From Ferruginibacter sp. (lineage in GTDB: Bacteria; Bacteroidota; Bacteroidia; Chitinophagales; Chitinophagaceae), in contig JAHBTN010000023.1 in NCBI GenBank assembly GCA_019638575.1, positions 1-54,401 of the forward strand: DNA of 54,401 nucleotides. Direction: 5' to 3'. The position numbers and the translations under genes are program-made. The notes below the pieces were generated by a model, which ran no database searches, was not told the origin of the DNA, and was given only the letters and a program-made list of their open reading frames with translations. Within the stretch, counting starts at the first letter, position 1; the number at the start of each line of letters is the position of its first letter. Of the stretch, positions 1 to 9,147 are shown piece after piece.

Positions 1-284
1 ATAATTGGAGCCACAAAAAAAAATTAATTTTTGGTATGTGGATAACCAAAACACACCCAAAATTCAACAAATATTAAATTTATATATATCATAAATCATA
101 CTATATCAATTAGATAAATAATTTGTTTAATTTATTCTGCATTGATTCTGGTAAGTCTAAAAATAATTATTCAGGAAGTAGTTTATTTTTTAAACTAAAT
201 AAAACATATAAAGTATATTTGTAAAGCGGAGTGAAAATCAACCCCTCATTCGTGGAAATCTAGACCCAGAATAACAACTGATAT
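1..284. other. AT-rich intergenic region upstream of first regulator
   Basis: No coding sequence is visible in this very AT-rich stretch. It holds one perfect DnaA-box nonamer (TTATCCACA, on the minus strand at 37-45), too isolated to argue for an origin. A Bacteroidota -7-like box TATATTTG lies at 214-221, about 60 nt before the regulator start, and could drive it. The window begins here, so a gene further left cannot be excluded. Confidence 0.5.
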
Positions 285-578
285 ATGCTGAATGCCCCCC
301 TTGACCCCTTGTTGCATGCTAGGCATCGGCTGGCCATCATGAGCCTACTCATGCGGGAGCGGGAAGCAGAGTTTATACATATTAAAAACAAGCTAAATGT
401 ATCTGCCGGAAACCTGAGTGTTCAGTTACAAAAGCTGAAGGCTGCGGGATATATCGACATTCAGAAGCGGTTTGGAGAGAGTTATCCGCTCACCAACTGC
501 AAAATCACCTTTAAGGGTGTTCAGGCATTCAGAAAATATGCCCAGGCCATCCGTTCATATATCGGGGAAGCCATTTAA
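285..578 (+). CDS. Winged-helix transcriptional regulator (HTH_34-type), copy 1
   Basis: A 97-residue protein that is almost entirely one winged-helix DNA-binding domain. The helix-turn-helix lies around residues 28-60 (AEFIHIKNKLNVSAGNLSVQ, then a recognition helix and the wing ending in CKITFKGVQAF). This fits the small MarR/ArsR-like 'transcriptional regulator' family PF13601, common in Bacteroidota, which usually acts as a stand-alone dimeric repressor. No ligand or metal site is evident. It converges on pdxA with only 10 bp between the stop codons. A second member of about half identity is encoded at 49375-49671, also convergent with a pdxA gene. Unlike that copy, no membrane-protein gene lies just upstream. 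The family call is good; targets are unknown. Confidence 0.8.
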   Translation: MLNAPLDPLLHARHRLAIMSLLMREREAEFIHIKNKLNVSAGNLSVQLQKLKAAGYIDIQKRFGESYPLTNCKITFKGVQAFRKYAQAIRSYIGEAI

Positions 579-588
579 TGGGATGTGA

Positions 589-1674
589 TCAGGATTCGTC
601 AGATAGTTTTTCATCTACGGCATTGGCCACGAAAGAGGAGCTCGCTTTTTTCAACGGATGGGCATTTCGTTCGTTAAAATCGCGACGCTGTTGCAAGATA
701 TCAAGACAGGCATAGAGTGATGCCCTGAAAGCAGTCTCATCTGCTATACCCTTTCCGGCAATATCAAAGGCAACACCATGATCCGGAGAAGTTCTGATGC
801 CTGCAATGCCGGCTGTGTAATTCACTCCATGCCCTTTTGCAAGAGATTTGAAGGGAATAAGCCCTTGATCATGATACATGGCCAGTACCGCATCAAATTT
901 TTCGTGCTGTCCACGCGCAAAGAATGCATCGGCACTGTATGGTCCGAAACAGAAAATATCCTTTTGTTTGGCATCCTTTACGGCTGGTTTAATAATCTGC
1001 TCTTCTTCTTTTCCCACCAGTCCTTCATCTCCTGCATGTGGGTTCAAACCCAGAACGGCAATACGGGGTTTCTGAATTCCAAAATCCTTTTTGAGTGATT
1101 GGTTCATCATCTGGAGTTTGGAAAGAATTTTCTCCCGTGAAATATGCTGTGCCAGCTCAGTTACCGGTACATGCTCTGTAACCAGTGCCACACGCATGTT
1201 TTCGGCAATCATCATCATCACCACCTCAGATGAACCGAACAGTTTTTTCAGATAGGGGGTGTGGCCGCTGTACGGAAAATCATTGCTGTGTGTATTCTTT
1301 TTATGGATAGGGGCCGTTACCAAAGCATCCAAATCACCCGATTTTAAAGCTTCGGCAGCCGTTGTTAAACTGAGAATAGCGTATTTACCACCGGCATCGC
1401 TGATAACACCGGGAGTAATAACCACTTCCTCATCCCAGCAACTGTACAAGTTAATTTGTTTGGGGTTGATGCGTGAAGCGTCTTTCACCGCCTGAAATGA
1501 AAAATGCACATCCGGCAAACTTTTCCGGTAAAAGTTAATGAGCTTATTATTGGTAAAAACGACCGGTGTACATAAATCCAGGATTCGGGGATCGCCGAGT
1601 GTTTTAATGATCAACTCCGTTCCAATTCCATTAATGTCTCCGCAGGTAAATCCGATGAGCGGCTTTTTTTCCAT
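589..1674 (-). CDS. pdxA: 4-hydroxythreonine-4-phosphate dehydrogenase PdxA, copy 1
   Basis: PdxA oxidises 4-phosphohydroxy-L-threonine with NAD(P)+; the product goes with deoxyxylulose phosphate to PdxJ to make pyridoxine phosphate (DXP-dependent vitamin B6 route). At 361 residues it is full length for the family. Visible hallmarks are the N-terminal GFTCGDINGIG segment, SGHTPYL, the metal/substrate histidine region LGLNPHAGDEG, AMYHDQGLIPFK and RTSPDHGVAFDIAG. It is divergent from rsmA, a common bacterial neighbour, and convergent with regulator copy 1. A second 361-residue PdxA (48229-49314) is about two-thirds identical by eye. Codon use differs sharply: none of the first 12 isoleucines here uses ATA, against 7 of 14 in copy 2, so this copy probably comes from a different genomic background. 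Confidence 0.95.
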   Translation of the reverse strand: MEKKPLIGFTCGDINGIGTELIIKTLGDPRILDLCTPVVFTNNKLINFYRKSLPDVHFSFQAVKDASRINPKQINLYSCWDEEVVITPGVISDAGGKYAILSLTTAAEALKSGDLDALVTAPIHKKNTHSNDFPYSGHTPYLKKLFGSSEVVMMMIAENMRVALVTEHVPVTELAQHISREKILSKLQMMNQSLKKDFGIQKPRIAVLGLNPHAGDEGLVGKEEEQIIKPAVKDAKQKDIFCFGPYSADAFFARGQHEKFDAVLAMYHDQGLIPFKSLAKGHGVNYTAGIAGIRTSPDHGVAFDIAGKGIADETAFRASLYACLDILQQRRDFNERNAHPLKKASSSFVANAVDEKLSDES

Positions 1675-1760
1675 GGTGAAATGTTTATCAGTGGCGTAAA
1701 ATTACAACTTAAGGCCCATAACCCTTCTTTTGTATTTAAGGCAGGTTGCTTCAACTTGGT

Positions 1761-1768
1761 TAGCTTTG
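1761..1768 (+). promoter_or_regulatory. -7 promoter box of rsmA (leaderless arrangement)
   Basis: TAGCTTTG matches the Bacteroidota -7 consensus TAnnTTTG. Only 5 nt separate it from the ATG at 1774, so transcription would begin at or next to the start codon, giving a leaderless mRNA. No convincing -33 TTTG is seen at the usual 19-21 nt spacing. Inference from sequence only. Confidence 0.5.
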
Positions 1769-1773
1769 TGTGA

Positions 1774-2526
1774 ATGTACACACTCAAAAAATCATTGGGT
1801 CAGCATTTTCTGGTGGATCAGGATGTTATACAGTCTATCCTTCATGCTTTAAAAGAACATCCTTTCAAATACCTGCTGGAGGTGGGTCCGGGTGGAGGCG
1901 CGCTCACGGCGCATTTGTTGCAGTTGCCCGAGGTGGAATTTAAAGCGGTGGAAATTGATGATGAAAAGGTGGCTTATCTCTCCAAACAATTCCCAGGATT
2001 GAAACCCCAACTGATACATCAGAGTTTTCTGGATATGGATATTCCATTTGAAAATCCGTTCACCATCATTGGAAACTTTCCCTACAACATCTCTACGCAA
2101 ATCCTTTTCAAAATTCTCGACTGGAAAGATCAGGTACCTGTGGTGATTGGGATGTTTCAAAAAGAAGTGGCTCAACGGGCAGCCGCCGTGCCCGGTTCAA
2201 AAGCTTTTGGTGTACTGAGCGCGTTGCTTCAACCGTATTATCATATTGAATATTTGTTCAATGTGCCGGCAAGTTGTTTTCAACCGCCACCCAAAGTGGA
2301 AAGCGGTGTCATACGATTAACCCGAACAACCCAGGTATTGAACTTTCGGTCTGATAAACATTATAGATTGCTGGTTAAAACAGCGTTTAACCAACGCCGT
2401 AAAACCATGCGCAATTCAGTAAAAGGATTGTTTGCTCCTGAGGTATTGCAGGATGAAATTTTTTCAAGAAGACCGGAAACTTTATCCATTCAGGAATTTG
2501 CAGCGCTCACTTTTAAAATGAACTAA
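1774..2526 (+). CDS. rsmA: 16S rRNA dimethyladenosine transferase RsmA (KsgA)
   Basis: RsmA dimethylates two adjacent adenines near the 3' end of 16S rRNA (A1518 and A1519 in E. coli numbering), a late 30S maturation check. The 250-residue protein starts with the family's usual segment ([11 protein letters not shown]). It has the SAM-binding motif I ([15 protein letters not shown], about residues 36-50), an acidic residue after strand 2 (VEIDD), and the catalytic NFPYNIST motif near residue 105. The C-terminal part holds the family's [11 protein letters not shown] segment. It sits divergently from pdxA and 46 bp upstream of icmF on the same strand. Its -7 promoter box ends 5 nt before the start, so the message is probably leaderless. 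Confidence 0.97.
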   Translation: MYTLKKSLGQHFLVDQDVIQSILHALKEHPFKYLLEVGPGGGALTAHLLQLPEVEFKAVEIDDEKVAYLSKQFPGLKPQLIHQSFLDMDIPFENPFTIIGNFPYNISTQILFKILDWKDQVPVVIGMFQKEVAQRAAAVPGSKAFGVLSALLQPYYHIEYLFNVPASCFQPPPKVESGVIRLTRTTQVLNFRSDKHYRLLVKTAFNQRRKTMRNSVKGLFAPEVLQDEIFSRRPETLSIQEFAALTFKMN

Positions 2527-2572
2527 TTTTGAGTCAGTTAATTTAAAACAGCTTTTAATTAAATACGAACAG

Positions 2573-5500
2573 ATGACGGTTTCAACTGAAAAAATACGAT
2601 TGGTTACAGCAGCTTCATTGTTTGACGGACACGATGCAGCCATCAACATTATGCGCCGGATTATGCAAAGCAAGGGTGCTGAAATTATTCACCTGGGCCA
2701 CAACAGAAGCGTGGCTGAAATTGTGGAATGTGCTATTGAAGAAGATGTACAGGGCATTGCCATTACCAGTTATCAGGGAGGTCATGTGGAGTTTTTTAAA
2801 TACATGAAAGATTTGCTGGAAGAGAATGGTTGCGGGCATATCAAAATTTTTGGCGGCGGCGGAGGCACCATCCTGCCTTCTGAAATTGAGGAGCTTCATG
2901 CGTATGGCATCACCAGAATTTATAGCCCGGATGACGGTCGAACAATGGGCCTGGAAGGTATGATTCAGGATGTCATTGATCAGTGTCGTTTTAACTTAAA
3001 CGATCATGGCAATTATGAAAAGCCTTTAACGCTGGGTGAAAAGGTGGATATCCGCAAAATAGCACGCCTGATTACAAAAGCTGAAAACGGAACATATACA
3101 GCGGATGGATCTGAATTACCAACACACCCTGTGCTGGGAATTACAGGTACCGGTGGCGCAGGAAAGAGCAGTGTAACGGATGAGCTTGTACGACGTTACC
3201 TGAACGCATATCCCGATAAAACCATTGCGGTTATTTCAGTAGATCCGAGCAAGAAAAAAACTGGTGGCGCTTTATTGGGCGACCGCATTCGAATGAATGC
3301 CATTTCCTCACCACGGGCATATATGCGCAGCCTAGCCACCAGAGAAAGTGAACTTTCACTGAGCCGGCATGTAAAAGATGCATTGAACATCTGCAAAAAT
3401 GCCGGGTTCGATTTGATTATTCTGGAAAGTGCAGGAGTGGGACAGAGTGATGCGTCTATTCTAGATTATTGTGATGTAAGTATGTATGTCATGACTCCGG
3501 AGTATGGAGCACCTTCACAGTTGGAGAAAATCAACATGTTGGATTATGCCGACTTGATTTGCCTGAATAAGTTTGATAAAGCCAATGCGCTTGATGCATT
3601 ACATGATGTACGCAAACAATATAAAAGAAACCACGGCCTGTGGGAGGCAAAAGATGAAGACCTTCCTGTGATTGGAACCATCGCCGCTCAGTTCAATGAT
3701 ACCGGTGTCAATGAATTGTTTTCCAGGCTAATGGAAATAATTACTGAAAAAACCGGTGTAGCGTTTCCGGTTGCTGAACATATGGTGCACTCCAAAGACA
3801 CCAGCAGCAAGTCGGTAATCATTCCCCCTTCTCGCGTACGCTATTTGTCGGAGATTTCTGAAACGATTCGTCAATACGACCAGTGGGTGAACGAGCAAAA
3901 AAACATTGCCAGCTCTTTATATTGCCTGAAAGGCACCATGCAACTGATGCAGGATGATAAAGGTGCTATCCATAAGAAAGTGGAAGAGCTGGAAAGCAAG
4001 TTGGATCCATCCTGCAAAAAGCTAATGGATCAATGGTCGTCTACGGTTCAACGTTATGACCAGGATTTTTACGAATTTCAGGTGCGCGACAAGGTTATTC
4101 GTCAACCATTAACCTACACCAGTTTATCCGGTACACGGTTACCCAAAGTGTTGTTACCCAAATATGCTGACTGGGGAGATTTGCTGGAATGGCAACTGCA
4201 GGAAAATGTACCCGGAGAGTTTCCATACACGGCAGGCGTGTTTCCGTTAAAGCGGGAAGGCGAAGATCCTACACGTATGTTTGCCGGGGAAGGTGGTCCG
4301 GAAAGAACGAATAAACGATTTCATTATGTGAGTGTTGGCCAGCCCGCGAAGCGCCTCAGTACGGCATTCGACAGTGTAACTTTGTATGGTGAAGATCCGG
4401 CCTATCGCCCCGACATTTATGGTAAAGTAGGTAACAGCGGGGTGAGTATTGCTACAGTAGACGATGCCAAAAAATTATATAGCGGATTTAATTTGTGTGA
4501 TCCGAAGACTTCAGTAAGTATGACCATCAATGGACCGGCTCCTATTTTACTGGCATTCTTCATGAACGCCGCTATCGATCAGCAATGTGAGTTATACATC
4601 CTTGAAAATCATTTGCGCGATGAAGTAAACCGTGTAATCGAATCGAAGTTTGATACAAAAAAATTGCCTAAGTATATGGGTACCGATGGCAAACCCGTGG
4701 AACCTCAAAAAGGGGAGTTGCAAGGAGCTTTACCCAATGGAAATGATGGTTTAGGCCTGCGTTTACTGGGCTTAAGCGGCAAGGATGTGCTGCCTGCCGA
4801 TGTGTATGAAAGCATTAAAGCCCGTGCATTGCAAACCGTTCGTGGTACAGTACAGGCAGATATCCTGAAAGAAGATCAGGCTCAGAACACCTGTATTTTT
4901 TCAACAGAATTTGCGCTCAAACTGATGGGTGATGTACAGCAGTATTTTATTCAGCATGAAGTGCAGAATTTTTACAGCGTAAGCATCAGCGGATACCACA
5001 TTGCAGAAGCCGGTGCCAATCCGATTACACAGCTGGCCTTTACATTGGCCAATGGTTTCACGTATGTAGAGTACTATCTGAGCCGTGGAATGAAGATTGA
5101 TGAGTTTGCCCCCAACCTGAGTTTCTTCTTCAGCAATGGGATGGATCCGGAGTATAGTGTCATTGGCCGCGTGGCCCGTCGCATCTGGGCTAAGGCCATG
5201 AAATACAAATACAAAGGCAACAGCCGTAGCCAAAAATTAAAGTATCATATTCAAACCAGTGGAAGAAGTTTGCATGCACAGGAAATTGATTTCAATGATA
5301 TACGTACCACACTTCAGGCCTTGTATGCATTGTACGATAACTGCAATTCACTGCACACCAATGCATATGATGAAGCCATCACCACCCCAACTGAAGAGAG
5401 CGTAAGAAGAGCCATGGCCATACAGCTCATCATTAACCGCGAGCTGGGTACAGCAAAAAATGAAAACCCGAATCAGGGGTCTTTCCTGATTGAAGAATTA

Positions 5501-5941
5501 ACGGATTTGGTAGAAGAAGCCGTGATGGCAGAATTTGACCGTATTACAGAACGCGGTGGTGTACTGGGCGCTATGGAACGGATGTATCAACGCAATAAAA
5601 TACAGGAAGAAAGCCTGTATTACGAAACTTTAAAACATACCGGTGAATATCCTATTGTAGGTGTAAATACTTTTCTAAATAAAAAAGGAAGCCCAACTAT
5701 TTTACCAACCGAAGTCATTCGCTCTACCACCGAAGAAAAAGAATTCCAGATAAAAACATTACAGGCTTTTCATAAGCGCCACTCCACAAAAGCTGCCGAA
5801 ATGCTTAAACGATTGCAGCAAGCGGCAGTAAACAATGAAAATATTTTTGCAGAGTTGATGGAGACCGTGAAATATTGTTCGTTGGGGCAAATAACCAATG
5901 CATTATACGCTGTGGGCGGTCAATACAGGAGGAATATGTAA
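2573..5941 (+). CDS. icmF: Fused isobutyryl-CoA mutase / G-protein chaperone (IcmF)
   Basis: IcmF is a B12-dependent acyl-CoA mutase fused to its own GTPase chaperone; it interconverts isobutyryl-CoA and n-butyryl-CoA and in some members pivalyl-CoA or isovaleryl-CoA. The 1122-residue chain shows the expected order. First is a B12-binding domain ([11 protein letters not shown], cobalt-ligand His20; GGGGGTI). Then a MeaI-type GTPase with P-loop GTGGAGKSS near residue 200 and NKFDKAN. Last is the mutase TIM barrel ([20 protein letters not shown], typical of IcmF rather than methylmalonyl-CoA mutase). The product range cannot be read from sequence alone. No cobalamin riboswitch fits in the 46-bp gap before it. 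ATA isoleucine codons are scarce (about 2 of the first 24), like pdxA copy 1 and unlike genes further right. Confidence 0.92.
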   Translation: MTVSTEKIRLVTAASLFDGHDAAINIMRRIMQSKGAEIIHLGHNRSVAEIVECAIEEDVQGIAITSYQGGHVEFFKYMKDLLEENGCGHIKIFGGGGGTILPSEIEELHAYGITRIYSPDDGRTMGLEGMIQDVIDQCRFNLNDHGNYEKPLTLGEKVDIRKIARLITKAENGTYTADGSELPTHPVLGITGTGGAGKSSVTDELVRRYLNAYPDKTIAVISVDPSKKKTGGALLGDRIRMNAISSPRAYMRSLATRESELSLSRHVKDALNICKNAGFDLIILESAGVGQSDASILDYCDVSMYVMTPEYGAPSQLEKINMLDYADLICLNKFDKANALDALHDVRKQYKRNHGLWEAKDEDLPVIGTIAAQFNDTGVNELFSRLMEIITEKTGVAFPVAEHMVHSKDTSSKSVIIPPSRVRYLSEISETIRQYDQWVNEQKNIASSLYCLKGTMQLMQDDKGAIHKKVEELESKLDPSCKKLMDQWSSTVQRYDQDFYEFQVRDKVIRQPLTYTSLSGTRLPKVLLPKYADWGDLLEWQLQENVPGEFPYTAGVFPLKREGEDPTRMFAGEGGPERTNKRFHYVSVGQPAKRLSTAFDSVTLYGEDPAYRPDIYGKVGNSGVSIATVDDAKKLYSGFNLCDPKTSVSMTINGPAPILLAFFMNAAIDQQCELYILENHLRDEVNRVIESKFDTKKLPKYMGTDGKPVEPQKGELQGALPNGNDGLGLRLLGLSGKDVLPADVYESIKARALQTVRGTVQADILKEDQAQNTCIFSTEFALKLMGDVQQYFIQHEVQNFYSVSISGYHIAEAGANPITQLAFTLANGFTYVEYYLSRGMKIDEFAPNLSFFFSNGMDPEYSVIGRVARRIWAKAMKYKYKGNSRSQKLKYHIQTSGRSLHAQEIDFNDIRTTLQALYALYDNCNSLHTNAYDEAITTPTEESVRRAMAIQLIINRELGTAKNENPNQGSFLIEELTDLVEEAVMAEFDRITERGGVLGAMERMYQRNKIQEESLYYETLKHTGEYPIVGVNTFLNKKGSPTILPTEVIRSTTEEKEFQIKTLQAFHKRHSTKAAEMLKRLQQAAVNNENIFAELMETVKYCSLGQITNALYAVGGQYRRNM

Positions 5942-6035
5942 TACCCGGGAGCGGTAGTATTTATCAAATATGCTTGCATCTTAAAAAAAACAACATTACT
6001 TTTCTCTTTTTTCCTTCATCTTAAAACTTAAAAAA

Positions 6036-6575
6036 ATGAAAAGGTTATTGTTTTTTTCTCTGATTGCATTTGTTGCAATTAGTTGTAATGATGCTGCAGA
6101 CAAACCTGTTACACCTGCCACCGACAGCACAGCAAACGTAAAGTATGAATACCCTTATACGCTTGAAACTCCTTATGAAGACTGGCAACCGGGCGACCAG
6201 CAAAATGCAGTTAATGTTATGAAAGGTCTTAAAGCATGGGAAACCAATAACATTGCAGAATGTGTAACTTATTTTGGTGATAGCTGCGATTTAAGATTTG
6301 ATAATTTTCATGCTGTGTTGCCACATGATAGTTTGGCAAATTTCTTTTCTAAAGGTAGGGCAAACTATACCAGTGTAAAAGTTGAAATGCAGGACTGGGA
6401 ATCTGTAATTTCAAAAGATAAAAAAAACCAGTGGGTAACTTTATGGTATAAAGAGACTTTAAGTTATAAAGACGGCAAGATTGAAACACTTGGTGTTGTA
6501 AATGATGCTAAAATAGTGAATGAAAAGATTGTGGTGTTGGATGAAAAAATACAACATATTTCTGCTAAAAAATAA
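6036..6575 (+). CDS. Secreted lipoprotein with NTF2/SnoaL-like fold (predicted)
   Basis: A 179-residue protein with a lipoprotein signal peptide: a hydrophobic N-terminus ending in the lipobox VAISC, with Cys17 as the likely lipidated residue. A low-complexity linker (TPATDSTANV) follows, then a globular part. The globular pattern (helical start GLKAWETNNIAECVTYFGDSC, later strands QWVTLWYKETLSYKDGK) resembles SnoaL/NTF2-like domains, but no catalytic residues can be assigned. It stands alone, 94 bp after icmF and 347 bp before the next gene. It is the first gene right of the possible composition break near 5941. Function unknown. Confidence 0.7.
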   Translation: MKRLLFFSLIAFVAISCNDAADKPVTPATDSTANVKYEYPYTLETPYEDWQPGDQQNAVNVMKGLKAWETNNIAECVTYFGDSCDLRFDNFHAVLPHDSLANFFSKGRANYTSVKVEMQDWESVISKDKKNQWVTLWYKETLSYKDGKIETLGVVNDAKIVNEKIVVLDEKIQHISAKK

Positions 6576-6922
6576 ATTTAGAATTTATTTCGGGTCAAGT
6601 TTAACCTGTTATTGCCAATTATAAAGAGGCAATTTCAAAAGATAACGCCAACATAATAAATATGCTGGTTGTAAGAGTTTTTTTATATTAAATATCTATT
6701 GTTTTTGTGTGAACTATCTTGCATTTTTCATTTTTAACCTTATTTCTTTACTTATACCATAATAATTATTTACACCTTACCCCCAGGGGGTCATCGTTAG
6801 TTTACCGTTATTTCAACATTTATAACCGGTTATTTCACCCTTGCCTAGCCTGTTTTCTTTTTTCAGTTTTGCAGTAGCAATTATCATTTGCTTTTATTTA
6901 ATAAACCATTAAACCAAAAAAA
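6576..6922. other. Intergenic region without recognised genes
   Basis: This AT-rich spacer lies between two same-strand genes. The only distinct structure is a perfect 11-bp palindrome at 6780-6790 (five C, A, five G) in otherwise AT-rich DNA, too short to be a terminator by itself. No tRNA, small ORF with clear coding character, or consensus TAnnTTTG promoter was found. Confidence 0.4.
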
Positions 6923-7597
6923 ATGAAAAAGTTACTGTTTTTACTTTGCTTTATGGGAAGCCTTGCCGGTTATTTATATGCAAAAGATAGCTTTAGGCCA
7001 AGAACAAAAAAAATAATCATTAATACCGAAACCGATGCAAAAATTTTTGTTGATGGCAAACAGATAAGCAGCACTACCACCAAAATTAAAGTAGAGCCCT
7101 GGGCTACCGTAAATGTGAGGGTTGAAAAGGTTGGCTATATTACTGAAGAACGTAATTACATTAATGACGGCAGGCACGAACTGCCAACTACCGATTATAT
7201 AAAGCTTGAAAAAGACGATGCCTTTGAAAGCTCGATGATAACTGATATAGCCAACAGGGATATAGATTTAAAAACATATCATACAGAAGATGATTCATGG
7301 AAATTGATTGCCCGTATCATCACTAATAATTTTGATGTGATACAGATTTCGGATAAAACAACCGGTTATATGTGTACTGCCTGGATGGTTAAAAATTTTA
7401 AAGCGGCAACTATACGTACAAGGCTTATCATAAAAACAGTTAATACCGAACCTTTACAATACAAGGTGAAACTCATTTCAGAAATTGCACCTTCCGGCAC
7501 TTCATCCAGCCATGATGAAAGTTTTAGGGCATGGGACCGACTGCTAAGAAGTTTTGATAATGTAATACCTGAATTACAAAGCAGGTTGAATAAATAA
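6923..7597 (+). CDS. Secreted PEGA-domain protein
   Basis: A 224-residue exported protein: a signal peptide (about residues 1-20, cleavage near YLYAKD) followed by a PEGA-like beta domain at roughly 32-95 (TETDAKIFVDGKQI, then VRVEKVGYITEERN). PEGA domains are short beta modules of surface or periplasmic proteins with no known catalytic role. The C-terminal half (about 100-224) contains alternating strands and a final helix and is not recognised. A strong hairpin terminator follows about 50 bp downstream, so this is probably a single-gene unit. Isoleucine ATA codons are common here, unlike in icmF. Confidence 0.7.
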   Translation: MKKLLFLLCFMGSLAGYLYAKDSFRPRTKKIIINTETDAKIFVDGKQISSTTTKIKVEPWATVNVRVEKVGYITEERNYINDGRHELPTTDYIKLEKDDAFESSMITDIANRDIDLKTYHTEDDSWKLIARIITNNFDVIQISDKTTGYMCTAWMVKNFKAATIRTRLIIKTVNTEPLQYKVKLISEIAPSGTSSSHDESFRAWDRLLRSFDNVIPELQSRLNK

Positions 7598-7649
7598 TTT
7601 ATCTGTAAAAAACATTTTATGAAAATAATACACTAACCTGTTTTTATAA

Positions 7650-7687
7650 AAAAGAAAAGTTCCGCCAACAATCGGAACTTTTCTTTT
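7650..7687. terminator. Strong bidirectional hairpin terminator
   Basis: A perfect 15-bp inverted repeat (arms 7650-7664 and 7673-7687) with an 8-nt loop. The arms are A-rich on the left and T-rich on the right, so both strands give a stem followed by T residues. It separates the rightward PEGA gene from the leftward sigma-factor operon and can serve both. Confidence 0.85.
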
Positions 7688-7739
7688 AAGAATGCTTCAG
7701 AATTACTCATTTGATGTAACAGGGAAAGCAATCTTATGT

Positions 7740-7952
7740 TCATTTCATCTCTACGCAATCATATCCCGAGTTTACAATTATCTGTTCAATTTCTTTTGAA
7801 GGGATGTTATCCGAAACCACTCTCAGCACTTTATCACAATCCAGCAGGTCCACATTCCAGTCTTTTATAAACGGGTGCCTGTTTAAAGCCGGCTTCACTT
7901 TGCTGATATGCCTGGCGCTGGCAAGATTGGTTTTAAAAACATGAATTTCCAT
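7740..7952 (-). CDS. HMA-fold small protein lacking the CxxC metal site
   Basis: A 70-residue protein with the beta-alpha-beta-beta-alpha-beta pattern of heavy-metal-associated (copper chaperone) domains: FKTNL, then a helix ending KVKPALN, WNVDLLD, KVLRVVS, a second helix, and a final YDCVEMK strand. In functional HMA proteins a CxxC sits just after the first strand. Here that loop reads ASARHIS and has no cysteine, so direct Cu/Zn/Hg binding by the normal site is not expected. It lies 42 bp downstream of the small membrane protein and probably belongs to the sigma-factor operon. It could be a degenerate metal-handling or protein-interaction domain. Confidence 0.65.
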   Translation of the reverse strand: MEIHVFKTNLASARHISKVKPALNRHPFIKDWNVDLLDCDKVLRVVSDNIPSKEIEQIIVNSGYDCVEMK

Positions 7953-7994
7953 AAAGTATCGTTTTTAAAAAATCAATTTATTTTTTTTATTTTT

Positions 7995-8363
7995 TCATTC
8001 AGCAGCCATACTTGCATCGGTATTTTCAGGCCTGGCATTTCCCCACCTTGCTCCGCACCTGTTTTTCCATTCGGCTTTAAATTTTTCCCTTTCTTCAGGA
8101 CTCATACTCGCCATCTTTTGCTGCATGGCTATCCATCTTTCCTTGTGGTGCCTGCCCCTGCCAAAACCGCCCCTGAAGCCACCAAACAAAATCTTACTTA
8201 GTAATAAAATACCCAGCGCCTGTAAAAATGTAATGGCTTTTACACCCAGTACCGCAGGTAAGATGGCGTTCCATAAACCCATTACCAGCAGGCCAAATAC
8301 AAGCATGGCGCCAATAAACAAAAAGAAAAACATGATTCCTTTCCTGATCCAAAATTTTTTCAT
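7995..8363 (-). CDS. Small membrane protein in ECF sigma operon
   Basis: A 122-residue protein with two hydrophobic segments (about 11-33 and 40-58). A glycine/arginine/histidine-rich hinge (GGFRGGFGRGRHHKE) follows, then a charged helix containing MSPEEREKFKAEW. That last motif resembles the helix repeated in CpxP/Spy-type or heavy-metal-sensor periplasmic proteins; the resemblance is short. It starts 19 bp downstream of the ECF sigma gene, the place where an anti-sigma factor is often found, but it has no recognisable anti-sigma domain. A role in controlling the sigma factor, perhaps in response to metal or envelope stress, is inference only. Confidence 0.55.
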   Translation of the reverse strand: MKKFWIRKGIMFFFLFIGAMLVFGLLVMGLWNAILPAVLGVKAITFLQALGILLLSKILFGGFRGGFGRGRHHKERWIAMQQKMASMSPEEREKFKAEWKNRCGARWGNARPENTDASMAAE

Positions 8364-8382
8364 TGTAATTGATTTTTTTATT

Positions 8383-8952
8383 TTAATAATTTAATATTTC
8401 ATCTTTTAATGTTTGCAGGCGCTCCCTTAAATGCAGCACGGCATATCTTTTACGGCTGATAAGTGTTGCCACCGCTTCGCCGGTTTGTATGGCTATATCT
8501 TTAAAAGGAATACCTTCAATTTCATTTTTTATAAACACATCCCGTTGCTCTGCCGGTAGCTCATCAAGCGCCGCTTGCAGTTCTTCCCAAAAAATATTAC
8601 GCAGGTATTCTGTTTCGGGTGTACTTTCTGATGGCATTAATATCTCTTGCCAGTTATAATTTTCATCAGCATTATATATATTCCCGAAAATATCATCGGC
8701 AAGCGGTAATTTATGTTTGCGGTAATTATCGGTAATCTTATTGCGGGCAACCGTATACAACCATCCCGAAGCTTGCTCAATAGGTTGGGTATTGCCTGCA
8801 AACTGGTACAGCACTTCCTGAAAAATATCTTCGGCATCCTCTGTACTTGCAACCCGTTGCTTAATAAAACCAAACAGCCTGCTGCTAATCGCTTTTATGG
8901 TATTGCTTATATTTTTATTTCGCTCTGCAGCCATTTCTAATGCTATTTCCAT
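8383..8952 (-). CDS. ECF-family RNA polymerase sigma factor
   Basis: A 189-residue sigma-70 family protein of the ECF type. Region 2 spans about residues 15-80, with AEDIFQEVLYQF (2.1-2.2) and WLYTVARNKITDNYRKH (2.3-2.4, promoter melting and -10 contact). Region 4 lies at about 125-175, with LPAEQRDVFIKNEIEGIPFKDIA and a helix-turn-helix ending SRKRYAVL. Regions 1.1 and 3 are absent, as expected. It heads a leftward unit with the two small genes that follow. A perfect 7-bp inverted repeat lies just upstream (see 8955-8988). The protein could start at Met1 or Met7. Its regulon is unknown. Confidence 0.88.
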   Translation of the reverse strand: MEIALEMAAERNKNISNTIKAISSRLFGFIKQRVASTEDAEDIFQEVLYQFAGNTQPIEQASGWLYTVARNKITDNYRKHKLPLADDIFGNIYNADENYNWQEILMPSESTPETEYLRNIFWEELQAALDELPAEQRDVFIKNEIEGIPFKDIAIQTGEAVATLISRKRYAVLHLRERLQTLKDEILNY

Positions 8953-8954
8953 TG

Positions 8955-8988
8955 CTTCATCTTTCTATATTGATGAAGACGGATGAAG
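8955..8988. promoter_or_regulatory. Repeated heptamer just upstream of the sigma-factor gene
   Basis: CTTCATC (8955-8961) is followed by its inverted copy GATGAAG at 8972-8978 and again at 8982-8988. The group lies only 2 bp upstream of the sigma-factor start codon, so in mRNA the first pair could hide the ribosome-binding region, or the repeats could be an operator. Either role is inferred. Confidence 0.3.
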
Positions 8989-9147
8989 GGAAGTTATGTT
9001 TTAAAAAATGGAAAATTAGTTTATTCTTTTATGAGAAACATGTACGGAGCTGCATTATATGATGTACGGTAATGCAGTTTTGATAGTGGCTTTTATCTGC
9101 AGGTAATAAATGGTAATAAAAAATGATGAGCAGTGCTGTAGTAAAAA

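Noticed and set aside
37-45. Perfect DnaA-box nonamer in an AT-rich region at the left edge, hinting at an origin
   Set aside because: Only one exact box is present, with no dnaA, dnaN or similar gene and no cluster of boxes; a single nonamer is expected by chance.
1689-1695. GCCACTG (minus strand) like a B12-box before pdxA copy 1
   Set aside because: The leader is only about 20 nt to the start and no other conserved cobalamin riboswitch elements are present; pdxA is not a usual target.
8955-9147. Search for a small RNA or terminator between the sigma gene and fabF
   Set aside because: Apart from the heptamer repeats the spacer is AT-rich with no stable hairpin followed by T residues.
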